Assembly (NCBI RefSeq): GCF_013031405.1
Contig: NZ_WPZY01000003.1
Location: forward strand, 62,001-126,000
DNA length: 64,000 nt
Direction of reading: 5' to 3'
From: Ruegeria sp. HKCCD8929
GTDB taxonomy: Bacteria; Pseudomonadota; Alphaproteobacteria; Rhodobacterales; Rhodobacteraceae
Part shown: one piece after another, positions 18,396-25,719 of the stretch
Layout of the letters: every line of letters starts with the position of its first letter
Numbering within the stretch: the first letter of the stretch is position 1
The notes under the pieces: model-generated
Databases searched by the model: none
What the model saw: only the letters and a program-made list of their open reading frames with translations
Told to the model about the DNA's origin: nothing
Made by a program: the position numbers and the translations under genes

Positions 18396-19759
18396 TCCGC
18401 CGCGCCGCCCTCATATTGGCCACGGTTCTGGCCGGATGCAGCACTCTCCCGCCGCAGGATACCGCCACGCGCGCGCAGATTGCCGACAGCACCCTGCCGC
18501 CGATGAAAAGTTTTACGGCAGCGCGGCCCACACCTCCGGTCCGGTCCAACGCAAATATCGCTGCCGATTTTCTGACGCTGCATTTTGAGCTGGAAAGCGG
18601 GCGGCAATTGCCGGTTCTGACCCGGTTCGAAACTCCGATCACGGTGCGCGTCACGGGCTCGCCGCCGCCGACCCTGCAAAGCGATCTCAGCCGCCTGCTG
18701 TCCCGTCTGCGCCGTGAGGCCGGCATAGACATCCAGCAGGTCAGCAGCGGCCCCGCGAATGTCACCATCGAGGCAGTCAGCCGCGATCAGATCCGCCGCG
18801 CCCTGCCGCAGGCGGCCTGTTTCGTGGTTCCCAATGTCTCGAGCCTGGCCGAATACCGCCGCGACCGGCGGCGCGACAAGACCAACTGGTCGCTGCTGCG
18901 CAGCCGTGAACGGCTGGGGATTTTCATTCCATACGATGTCAGCCCGCAGGAAATCCGAGATTGTCTGCACGAGGAACTGGCGCAGGCTATCGGCCCGCTG
19001 AACGACCTCTACCGCCTGCCTGATTCTGTCTTCAACGACGACAATGTGCACACGGTGCTGACCGGTTTTGACATGCTGGTGCTGCGCGCCACCTACTCGC
19101 CCGAGATCCGCAACGGCATGACCCGGGCACAGGTGGCCGCCGTGCTGCCCGGCCTGCTTAGCCGCCTGAACCCGCGTGGCGATACGATTCGGCCTGTTCC
19201 CTACGCAGCAACCTCGCGTGAATGGATCGACGCGGTACAGACAGCGCTCGGTCCCGGCGCCGACCCGGCGCAGCGGCGGCGGGCGGCCAACCGGGCGGCC
19301 GTGATCAGTCAGGGCTCAGGCTGGACCGACCAGCGCCGCGCCTTTCCGCATTACATCATTGGGCGGATGATCCAGCTGGATGCCCCGGAAGAAGCGCAGC
19401 GCCAATATGGCACCGCGCTGCATTTCCTGGCCCAAACCCCGGGCACTGAGTTGCACCGCGCCTATGTGACGGCGCAAACGGCGGCCTTTGCCATCTCACG
19501 CGGCGACGGCGTCAGCGCGCTGCGCCAGATCAACCCGGCGCTCGATGTGATGATGCGGGCCGAAAACGCCGCCGTGTTGGCGACCCTTTTGATGCTCAAG
19601 GCCGAGGCGCTGGACCTGACCGGCAAGCCCGAACAGGCCGCCGTGGTCAGGCTGGACAGTCTGGGATGGGCGCGCTACGGGTTCGGCTCGGATTGGGCGG
19701 TTCGCTCGATGATGCAGGACATCGCCATGCTGAACCCCCGCAACAGGCTGGGCGGATAG
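18392..19759 (+). CDS. DUF2927 lipoprotein
   Basis: The 455-residue protein has a lipoprotein signal ending L-A-G-C near residue 16 (MIRRAALILATVLAGC), so it should be membrane-anchored in the periplasm. The middle matches DUF2927, a family with a metalloprotease-like HE segment: here EIRDCLHEELAQAIGPLNDL, which contains HEELAQ. The C-terminal 150 residues are helical and may be TPR-like. DUF2927 is mainly a Rhodobacteraceae family of unknown function. It overlaps the GNAT gene at its start and is followed by a 55-residue membrane protein. Confidence 0.8.
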   Translation: MIRRAALILATVLAGCSTLPPQDTATRAQIADSTLPPMKSFTAARPTPPVRSNANIAADFLTLHFELESGRQLPVLTRFETPITVRVTGSPPPTLQSDLSRLLSRLRREAGIDIQQVSSGPANVTIEAVSRDQIRRALPQAACFVVPNVSSLAEYRRDRRRDKTNWSLLRSRERLGIFIPYDVSPQEIRDCLHEELAQAIGPLNDLYRLPDSVFNDDNVHTVLTGFDMLVLRATYSPEIRNGMTRAQVAAVLPGLLSRLNPRGDTIRPVPYAATSREWIDAVQTALGPGADPAQRRRAANRAAVISQGSGWTDQRRAFPHYIIGRMIQLDAPEEAQRQYGTALHFLAQTPGTELHRAYVTAQTAAFAISRGDGVSALRQINPALDVMMRAENAAVLATLLMLKAEALDLTGKPEQAAVVRLDSLGWARYGFGSDWAVRSMMQDIAMLNPRNRLGG

Positions 19760-19765
19760 GACCAC

Positions 19766-19933
19766 ATGATTGTCATTGTCTTGGCGCTGCTGGGCGCCGT
19801 TCTGGGCGGGTTGACCGCGCGAAAACGTAACGGCACGCGGGCCGATATCGCCCAATATGCGGCGGGCTACGCAATTGCCTTTGCGCTGGTGGGAATGATA
19901 GCAACATTGGTGCTCCACCGGCTGATGGTCTGA
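19766..19933 (+). CDS. Small two-helix membrane protein
   Basis: This 55-residue ORF reads MIVIVLALLGAVLGGLTARK at its start and has a second hydrophobic segment, YAAGYAIAFALVGMIATLVL, near its end, so it should span the membrane twice with a basic loop between. It starts 6 bp after the DUF2927 stop and ends 4 bp before the VWA gene, which supports real translation. I do not recognise a functional family. The tight fit between two co-directional genes is the main evidence. Confidence 0.7.
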   Translation: MIVIVLALLGAVLGGLTARKRNGTRADIAQYAAGYAIAFALVGMIATLVLHRLMV

Positions 19934-19937
19934 ACCG

Positions 19938-21122
19938 ATGTTCCTGCCCTTCTTCGAAAACCTCCGCAAAGCAGGCATTCCCGTCTCGTTGCGCGAATAC
20001 CTGACCTTTCTTGAGGCGATGAAGCAGGGGCTGGCCACCTACGATGTCGAGGCGTTCTACTATCTCGCCCGCGTCTCGATGGTGAAGGACGAGCGCAACA
20101 TCGACAAGTTCGACCGCGCCTTTGCCGCTAGCTTCAAGGGGCTGGAGGAGATCAGCTTTCAGCAGGTGATGGAGGCCGTCGATATCCCGGGCGACTGGCT
20201 GGAGAAGATGGCCGAGAAACACCTGTCTCCGGAAGAGATGGCCGAGATCGAGGCGCTTGGTGGTTTCGACAAGCTGATGGAGACGCTGCGCGAGCGGCTC
20301 AAGGAACAGCAAGGCCGCCATCAGGGCGGCAACAAGTGGATCGGCACCGCCGGCACCTCGCCATTCGGCGCCTATGGATACAACCCTGAAGGCGTGCGCA
20401 TCGGTCAGAAGGAAAGCCGCCACCAGCGCGCCGTCAAGGTCTGGGACAAGCGTGAGTTCCGCAATCTCGACGACACAGTCGAGTTGGGCACCCGCAACAT
20501 CAAGGTGGCGCTCAAACGCCTGCGCCGCTGGGCGCGCGAAGGCGCAGCGGAAGAGCTGGATCTCGACGGCACTATCCGCGCCACGGCCGAGCACGGCTAT
20601 CTGGACGTCAAGACCCGCCCCGAGCGGCATAACGCGGTCAAGGTTCTTCTGTTTCTCGATGTCGGCGGCTCGATGGACCCGCATATCAAGGTGGTCGAAG
20701 AACTGTTCTCAGCCGCCCGTGCCGAGTTCAAACATCTGGAATACTACTACTTCCACAACTGCCTCTACGAAGGCGTCTGGCGCGACAACCGCCGCCGCTG
20801 GGATCAGCAGACACCGACGCATGAGGTGCTGCGCACTTACGGCCCGGACTACAAATGCATATTCGTCGGTGACGCCAGCATGTCGCCTTATGAGATCGCC
20901 TATCCCGGCGGCGCCAACGAGCACTGGAATCAGGAGGCCGGTCAGGTCTGGCTGCAGCGCGCGCGCGCGCAGTGGACCTCGAACCTCTGGATCAACCCGG
21001 TGCCGGAGAAATACTGGGACTACACCCATTCCATCGGCATGATTCGTGAAATCTTCGAAGACGCGATGGTGCCGATGACGCTGGCCGGGCTGGAACAGGG
21101 TATGCGCGCATTGACGCGCTGA
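19938..21122 (+). CDS. VWA-domain protein, CoxE-like
   Basis: The 394-residue protein begins with a helical region (FLPFFENLRKAGIPVSLREYLTFLEAM) typical of CoxE-like proteins and ends in a VWA domain. The MIDAS motif is D-V-G-G-S at Asp241 (LFLDVGGSMDPH), so the first Ser of DxSxS is Gly. The segment FVGDASMSPYEI supplies the later metal-site Asp. Such proteins pair with MoxR ATPases; the nearby MoxR gene at 16978 is the probable partner. The target complex is unknown. It is convergent with the Pit transporter gene. Confidence 0.85.
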   Translation: MFLPFFENLRKAGIPVSLREYLTFLEAMKQGLATYDVEAFYYLARVSMVKDERNIDKFDRAFAASFKGLEEISFQQVMEAVDIPGDWLEKMAEKHLSPEEMAEIEALGGFDKLMETLRERLKEQQGRHQGGNKWIGTAGTSPFGAYGYNPEGVRIGQKESRHQRAVKVWDKREFRNLDDTVELGTRNIKVALKRLRRWAREGAAEELDLDGTIRATAEHGYLDVKTRPERHNAVKVLLFLDVGGSMDPHIKVVEELFSAARAEFKHLEYYYFHNCLYEGVWRDNRRRWDQQTPTHEVLRTYGPDYKCIFVGDASMSPYEIAYPGGANEHWNQEAGQVWLQRARAQWTSNLWINPVPEKYWDYTHSIGMIREIFEDAMVPMTLAGLEQGMRALTR

Positions 21123-21140
21123 CATCTGACGCTGACCCAT

Positions 21141-21162
21141 GCAGCCGGTGTCATTCGGCTGC
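21141..21162. terminator. Hairpin between convergent VWA and Pit genes
   Basis: GCAGCCG (21141-21147) pairs with CGGCTGC (21156-21162) around an 8-nt loop in the 58-bp gap between the two gene ends. No T-run follows on either strand, so it may be a weak or Rho-assisted terminator. Confidence 0.4.
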
Positions 21163-21180
21163 GCGGGCTGAGAGGTCCGC

Positions 21181-22665
21181 TTATCCCGCGATGGCCTGAA
21201 TGCCGAAGAACAGAACCGCTGCCAGCACCGCCGCTGCGGGCACGGTGATGACCCAGGCCGCGATGATGGTCAGGAAATGCGAGCGACGCACGAGCTTGCG
21301 CTTCCGGCGCTCCTCGGGCGCGAGTTGCGGGCGTTCCGGTACTGCCATGCGCGCCCTTTTCAGCCGCCGCTCGGAATCCCATTCGCGGAAGAACCCGACG
21401 CCGAACACGGCACCCACCGCGATATGGGTCGAGCTGACCGGCAGGCCCAGCCAACTGGCCACGATCACGGTGATCGCCGCCGACAAAGCCACGCAATAGG
21501 CCCGCATCGGGTTGAGCTTGGTAATCTGGCTGCCGACCATGCGGATCAGCTTGGGGCCGAACAAGAACAGGCCGAACGAGATGCCGAATGCCCCGATGAT
21601 CATGACCCAATAGGGAATGCTGACGGCCTGGGTAAAATCTCCGGAGGCCGAGGCCTGCACGATCGCCGCCAGCGGACCCACTGCGTTGGCCACGTCGTTG
21701 GCCCCGTGGGCAAAGCTCAGCAGCGCGGCAGAGACGATCAGGGGAATACCAAACAGGATCTTGAGCGACTTGTTGCGGTTTTCCAGCCCTTCCGACTGGC
21801 GCCGGATCACCGGGATCATTGCGGCCCAGACAATGCCGCCGCAGACGGCGCCGATCAGCAGCGCGGTGCCGAGGTCGATCTTGATGATCTTCTTCAGCCC
21901 CTTGAGCGCCAGATAGCACGCGAAAGCGCCTGCCATGATGCCCACCAGCATCGGCACCCATTTGCGGGCCGCCGCGATCTTGTCCTCCTGATAGATGATC
22001 CGCGCCTTGATGAACCACAGGAACCCGGCGGCGATCACGCCGCCCAGAACCGGCGAGATGACCCAGCTGGCGGCGATCTTACCCATGGTTCCCCAGCTAA
22101 CCGCGCTGAACCCGGCTGCGGCGATTCCTGCACCCATGACGCCACCGACCACCGAATGCGTAGTCGAGACCGGCGCGCCGACCCAGGTGGCAAGGTTGAC
22201 CCATAGCGCCGAGGACAGCAGCGCCGCCATCATTGCCCAGATGAAAACGGTCGCCGTTCCCATGCTTTCTGGGGCAATAATGCCCTTAGCGATGGTCGAA
22301 ACGACGTCTCCGCCCGCGATGAGCGCGCCGGCGCTTTCGAAGATCGCGGCGATGGCAATGGCCCCGCCCATGGTCAGCGCGTTGGCGCCAACAGCGGGAC
22401 CCATATTATTGGCCACGTCGTTGGCCCCGATATTCAGCGCCATATAGGCCCCGAACATCGCCGCCAGCACGACGATAAACGTGTTGTTGTCTTGTCCGAA
22501 CAGGAACGCAGCGGCGATGCCTGCGACCACGATGAACGCAAATGCGATCCCCGACCCCACGACCGGACGTCCGACCTGCGCCGTCGCCACCTCAAGACGC
22601 GAAAAGCGCCGCAGGTCGCGGTCGAGTGTTTCAAGATGGCGGGCTTCGAAGTCTTTGTTGGCCAT
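21181..22665 (-). CDS. pit: Inorganic phosphate transporter, Pit family
   Basis: The product (about 494 residues) is a multi-pass membrane protein with both duplicated PiT signatures: GANDVANNMGPAVGANALTM in the N-terminal half and GANDVANAVGPLAAI in the second. Each half also has an APVSTTHSVVGGV or LPVSSTHIAVGAV segment. It should move metal-phosphate complexes by proton symport. The chosen ATG at 22665 follows GAGGGACCC; the frame opens 23 codons upstream. No PhoU-like gene is adjacent. Its C-terminal half has an Arg/Lys-rich loop (RRLKRARMAVPERPQL). Confidence 0.92.
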   Translation of the reverse strand: MANKDFEARHLETLDRDLRRFSRLEVATAQVGRPVVGSGIAFAFIVVAGIAAAFLFGQDNNTFIVVLAAMFGAYMALNIGANDVANNMGPAVGANALTMGGAIAIAAIFESAGALIAGGDVVSTIAKGIIAPESMGTATVFIWAMMAALLSSALWVNLATWVGAPVSTTHSVVGGVMGAGIAAAGFSAVSWGTMGKIAASWVISPVLGGVIAAGFLWFIKARIIYQEDKIAAARKWVPMLVGIMAGAFACYLALKGLKKIIKIDLGTALLIGAVCGGIVWAAMIPVIRRQSEGLENRNKSLKILFGIPLIVSAALLSFAHGANDVANAVGPLAAIVQASASGDFTQAVSIPYWVMIIGAFGISFGLFLFGPKLIRMVGSQITKLNPMRAYCVALSAAITVIVASWLGLPVSSTHIAVGAVFGVGFFREWDSERRLKRARMAVPERPQLAPEERRKRKLVRRSHFLTIIAAWVITVPAAAVLAAVLFFGIQAIAG

Positions 22666-22841
22666 GGGTCCCTCGTGGATAGCGACCCGGTCACTAGGCG
22701 GGATTGCGACCCATTTCAACAGTCTTGATGACAAATCGCGGCTTCACGTGCGGTCAGCGACACAGGGCGGCACCTCGCCTTCAGCTAAAAGACAATCGGG
22801 ACCGCCTTGCCCTGCCCCCCGATCCCGCCCATATCTAACTC

Positions 22842-23531
22842 ATGCTCCGTATCACCCCGATCCTGCTGGCGGTTCTCTATGCTCTTGTGATGTACCGGAT
22901 TTCGGTCTGGCGCACCCATCGCGAGTTGGATGCGAAGTCGACCGAACTGGCCGATCCGGCGCTCAAGCGGATGACCGACCGGCTGGCCGCCGCACTCGAT
23001 CTGGCGCGGATACCGGTCTATATCTACGAAATCGACCCGGTGAACGGTCTGGCAGCACCGGACGGGCGGATTTTCATTACCCGGGGGTTCTACCGCAAAT
23101 TCCGCAACGGCGAGGTGACCGCCGAAGAGATGGCCAGCGTCATCGCGCATGAACTGGGCCATGTCGCGCTGGGTCATGCGCGGCGGCGGATGATCGACTT
23201 TTCCGGGCAGAACGCGCTGCGCACGGCGCTGATCATCATCCTGAACCGTTTCGTGCCCCTGATCGGCGTATGGATCGCCAACGGTCTGACCGCGCTTCTC
23301 GCCTCGCGCCTGTCGCGGGCGGACGAGTATGAGGCCGACGAATACGCGGCAGCCCTCCTGACCAAGGCGGGAATCGGGGTTGGGCCGCAGAAATCGCTGT
23401 TTCAGAAGCTCGAAGGGTTGACCCAGCAGCGCGCCGGGGTGGTGCCTGCCTGGCTGATGAGCCATCCCAAGACCGGCGAGCGCATTGCAGCGCTTGAGGA
23501 GTTGGAGGCGCGCTGGGACACCGGTGATTGA
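22842..23531 (+). CDS. M48-family metalloprotease
   Basis: This 229-residue protein has one N-terminal membrane segment (ITPILLAVLYALVMY) and the zinc motif HELGH (His103, Glu104, His107) in MASVIAHELGHVALGHARRR. The third zinc ligand is expected in ADEYEADEYAAALL. Length and layout fit small HtpX/Oma1-like M48 peptidases. It is divergent from the Pit gene and is followed by a modular repeat element. Confidence 0.85.
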   Translation: MLRITPILLAVLYALVMYRISVWRTHRELDAKSTELADPALKRMTDRLAAALDLARIPVYIYEIDPVNGLAAPDGRIFITRGFYRKFRNGEVTAEEMASVIAHELGHVALGHARRRMIDFSGQNALRTALIIILNRFVPLIGVWIANGLTALLASRLSRADEYEADEYAAALLTKAGIGVGPQKSLFQKLEGLTQQRAGVVPAWLMSHPKTGERIAALEELEARWDTGD

Positions 23532-23568
23532 TTGCGGGTAGGGTTGGAAGCGAGGGGCCAGCCCCGCC

Positions 23569-23636
23569 GTCATCGGTCACTCGGACCGATGACGCAACCG
23601 ATGACGGCTCCCCGGGATATTTTTGAACAGAAGAAG
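23569..23636 (+). repeat. Modular intergenic element, copy 2
   Basis: It follows the M48 gene on the same strand. Hairpin GTCATCGGT (23569-23577) pairs with ACCGATGAC (23585-23593), and a third arm copy ACCGATGAC lies at 23597-23605. The conserved tail (23610-23636) reads CCCCGGGATATTT, T, TGAACAGAAGAAG. It lies in a convergent gap. Confidence 0.85.
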
Positions 23637-23643
23637 TATTGGG

Positions 23644-24186
23644 TCAGGTGGTAAGGGCCTTGGCCAGGCGCGGCAGGCGGGCTTTCTTGAGCAGTGGGCG
23701 CAGGGTCCATTGATCGCCGGAGAGACGATTGGCCTCGGTCAGTGCCTGCTCGGCTATGGAGGCGGTGCTTTCAGGGTCGTGTTGCCAGAACTGGTGCAGC
23801 AGGGTGTCGGGGTCGGTTCGGGTCAGGCCCTCTTCGGCCAGGATGTGACGCGGGAAGTCCTTGGCGTTCATGGTCACGATGGTGTCGGCGGAGGCGGCTA
23901 CGGCGGTTGCCAGTACGTGGATGTCCGCTTCGTCCGGCAGCCAGAGGCGGGCCTCGATGCCGGCGGCGGGTTTGATCTCGGCCTTGGGCCAGTTTGCGCG
24001 GATCAGCGCGATCTCGGCGCGGGCCTGGGCCTCGCCTTCGGGGCCGAGTTTGATTGCGGCACGCGCCCATTCCTCAAGGATGCGAGCCGACCAGAGCGGA
24101 GTGAAATGGCCCTGACGTGCCGCGCCCAGCAGCATCTCGCGCATCACCGTGGGGTAGATGACGCAGGTATCCAGAACCGCCCTCAC
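23644..24186 (-). CDS. PIN-domain protein
   Basis: The 180-residue protein starts M-R-A-V-L-D-T-C-V-I-Y-P from a GTG at 24186 that overlaps the stop of rlmI (GTGA), so the two are translationally coupled. PIN acidic residues are visible at Asp6, in the DEADIHVLATAVAASAD segment, and in VTMNAKDFP. It belongs to the COG1569/VapC-like group of putative ribonucleases. No small antitoxin gene is next to it, and the gene is embedded behind an rRNA methyltransferase, so a classical toxin role is not supported. The frame opens 56 codons upstream inside rlmI, which I rejected. Confidence 0.75.
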   Translation of the reverse strand: MRAVLDTCVIYPTVMREMLLGAARQGHFTPLWSARILEEWARAAIKLGPEGEAQARAEIALIRANWPKAEIKPAAGIEARLWLPDEADIHVLATAVAASADTIVTMNAKDFPRHILAEEGLTRTDPDTLLHQFWQHDPESTASIAEQALTEANRLSGDQWTLRPLLKKARLPRLAKALTT

Positions 24187-25391
24187 AACCGGAAGAACAC
24201 GGCCTTGAGGTAACCGCTTTCGGCCAATTGCGGCAGTTGCGGGTGATCCGGCCCGGCATAGCCGGTGTGGATCAGTTGCGCGTGGCGCCCGGCGCGCCCG
24301 ATGCCCCGGGCCGACGCGTCGCGGAACCGGCCCAGATCGGCGGCGTGGGAACATGAGCAGAGGCCGAGATAGCCGCCCGGTTCGACCAGCGGCGCGGCAA
24401 GGCGCGCCACCCGCTCATAAGCGCGCAGGCCCGCATCCAACGCTTGTTTCGAGGGTGCGAAGGCTGGCGGGTCGCAGATCACCACGTCGAACTGCGCGCC
24501 CTCTTCGCCAAGCGCGGTCAGAACCTCGAAGGCATCGCCCTGCCTTGTCTCGAACCGGTCGGCAAACCCTGAGGCTTCGGCGCCCTGCCGCGCCAGATCC
24601 AGCGCGGCGGCGGAGCCATCCACCGACAGCGCCTGCGTCGCACCGCCCACCAGCATGGCCAGCGCGAAGCCACCTACGTGGGAGAACACGTCGAGCACCC
24701 GTGCCTGTGGGTGCACCAGACGCGCGGCAAAGGCGTGGTTTGAACGCTGGTCGTAGAACAGCCCGGTTTTCTGCCCGCCGGTCAGGTCGGCCATATAGGT
24801 TGCGCCGTTCATCGGCACCGGCAGCGGCACGGTGGGCGTTTCGCCGCGCAGAGTGGCGCTCACGTCGTCCAGACCTTCGAGGCTCCGTGTCCGGCCCGAG
24901 GCGTTCTTGAGCACTGTGGTGACGCCAGTGACGTTGACCAGAGCCTCGGTCAGCTGGTCCAGATGCACCTCGGCCCAGGCGGCGTTGGGTTGAATCACGC
25001 AGGTATCGCCGAAACGGTCGATGATCACGCCCGGAAAACCGTCGGCTTCCGCATGGATCAGCCGGTAATATGGCGCGTCGAACAGGCGCTCACGCAGCTC
25101 AAGCGCGCGGGTTAGCCGGGTTTCGAACCATTCGGCGGTCAGTTCCGCCGCCGGATCGCGGTCGAGCATGCGGCACATGATCTTGGAGGCCGGATTGACC
25201 GCGACCAGCCCAATGGGTGCCCGATTGTCATCCTCGAGCACCGTCAGCGCTCCAGGCTCGATCTTGCGGGTGCGGCGGTCGGTGACGATGTCGTTGGCGT
25301 AAACCCAGGGAAAGCCGTGGCGCAGGCCACGGGCATTGGCCTTGGGTTTGAGGCGGACACGGGGACGGTCGGAAGAGGAAGGCGCAGTCAT
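24183..25391 (-). CDS. rlmI: Class I rRNA (cytosine-C5) methyltransferase, RlmI-like
   Basis: The 402-residue protein has an N-terminal PUA domain (RVRLKPKANARGLRHGFPWVYANDI) and a C-terminal SAM methyltransferase with RVLDVFSHVGGFALAML for SAM binding and FDVVICDPPAFAPSK for catalysis. A Cys in LGLCSCSHA is placed like the C5-methyltransferase cysteine. RlmI of E. coli modifies 23S rRNA C1962. Target identity here is inferred from the family. The gene is followed by an overlapping PIN protein gene. Confidence 0.85.
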   Translation of the reverse strand: MTAPSSSDRPRVRLKPKANARGLRHGFPWVYANDIVTDRRTRKIEPGALTVLEDDNRAPIGLVAVNPASKIMCRMLDRDPAAELTAEWFETRLTRALELRERLFDAPYYRLIHAEADGFPGVIIDRFGDTCVIQPNAAWAEVHLDQLTEALVNVTGVTTVLKNASGRTRSLEGLDDVSATLRGETPTVPLPVPMNGATYMADLTGGQKTGLFYDQRSNHAFAARLVHPQARVLDVFSHVGGFALAMLVGGATQALSVDGSAAALDLARQGAEASGFADRFETRQGDAFEVLTALGEEGAQFDVVICDPPAFAPSKQALDAGLRAYERVARLAAPLVEPGGYLGLCSCSHAADLGRFRDASARGIGRAGRHAQLIHTGYAGPDHPQLPQLAESGYLKAVFFRL

Positions 25392-25443
25392 GAGCGCCCT
25401 CTTAGTCGGATTGCCTTCGAGGGGAAAGCCTTTGCAATGCGGA

Positions 25444-25719
25444 TCAGCCCCGTTCGCGCGAGCGCCAGCCGCCGCGCCGGCGTGGGGTCTGGGCCGCGCT
25501 TAGCCCCTCCTGCAATACCTGGCTCATCGGATGATCCGGCGCACCGGGCGCGTAGCTGGCGTGCAGCGCCCGCAGCGCCTGTGCCTGATCGCATGCCTCG
25601 GGCAGGCTCAGCGCCCAGTCCAGAAAGATGCTCCGGCATTCGGGCGCGGTGATGCCGTCGATGCGATAGGCCTCGCGGATCAGCCCCTTGGGATCGTTGG
25701 GATCGTCACTCTGGGCCAT
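25444..25719 (-). CDS. Small conserved hypothetical protein coupled to glnE
   Basis: This 91-residue protein reads MAQSDDPNDPKGLIREAYRI and continues with DGITAPECRSIFLDWALSLPEA and a basic tail RRRGGWRSRERG. Its start overlaps the end of glnE by 14 bp, with GAGGGG ahead of the ATG inside the glnE coding region. I do not recognise a characterised family. The central helix-rich part lacks catalytic motifs. Its position suggests co-expression with glnE. Confidence 0.65.
   Translation of the reverse strand: MAQSDDPNDPKGLIREAYRIDGITAPECRSIFLDWALSLPEACDQAQALRALHASYAPGAPDHPMSQVLQEGLSAAQTPRRRGGWRSRERG

Noticed and set aside
23569..23605. CRISPR-like repeat from three ACCGATGAC-type arms
   Set aside because: There are only three 9-bp arms, two of them paired as a hairpin, and no spacer pattern. 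It belongs to the modular element.
23644..24186. Type II toxin-antitoxin system
   Set aside because: A PIN protein is present, but no antitoxin-sized gene is adjacent; the upstream partner is a full-length rRNA methyltransferase.
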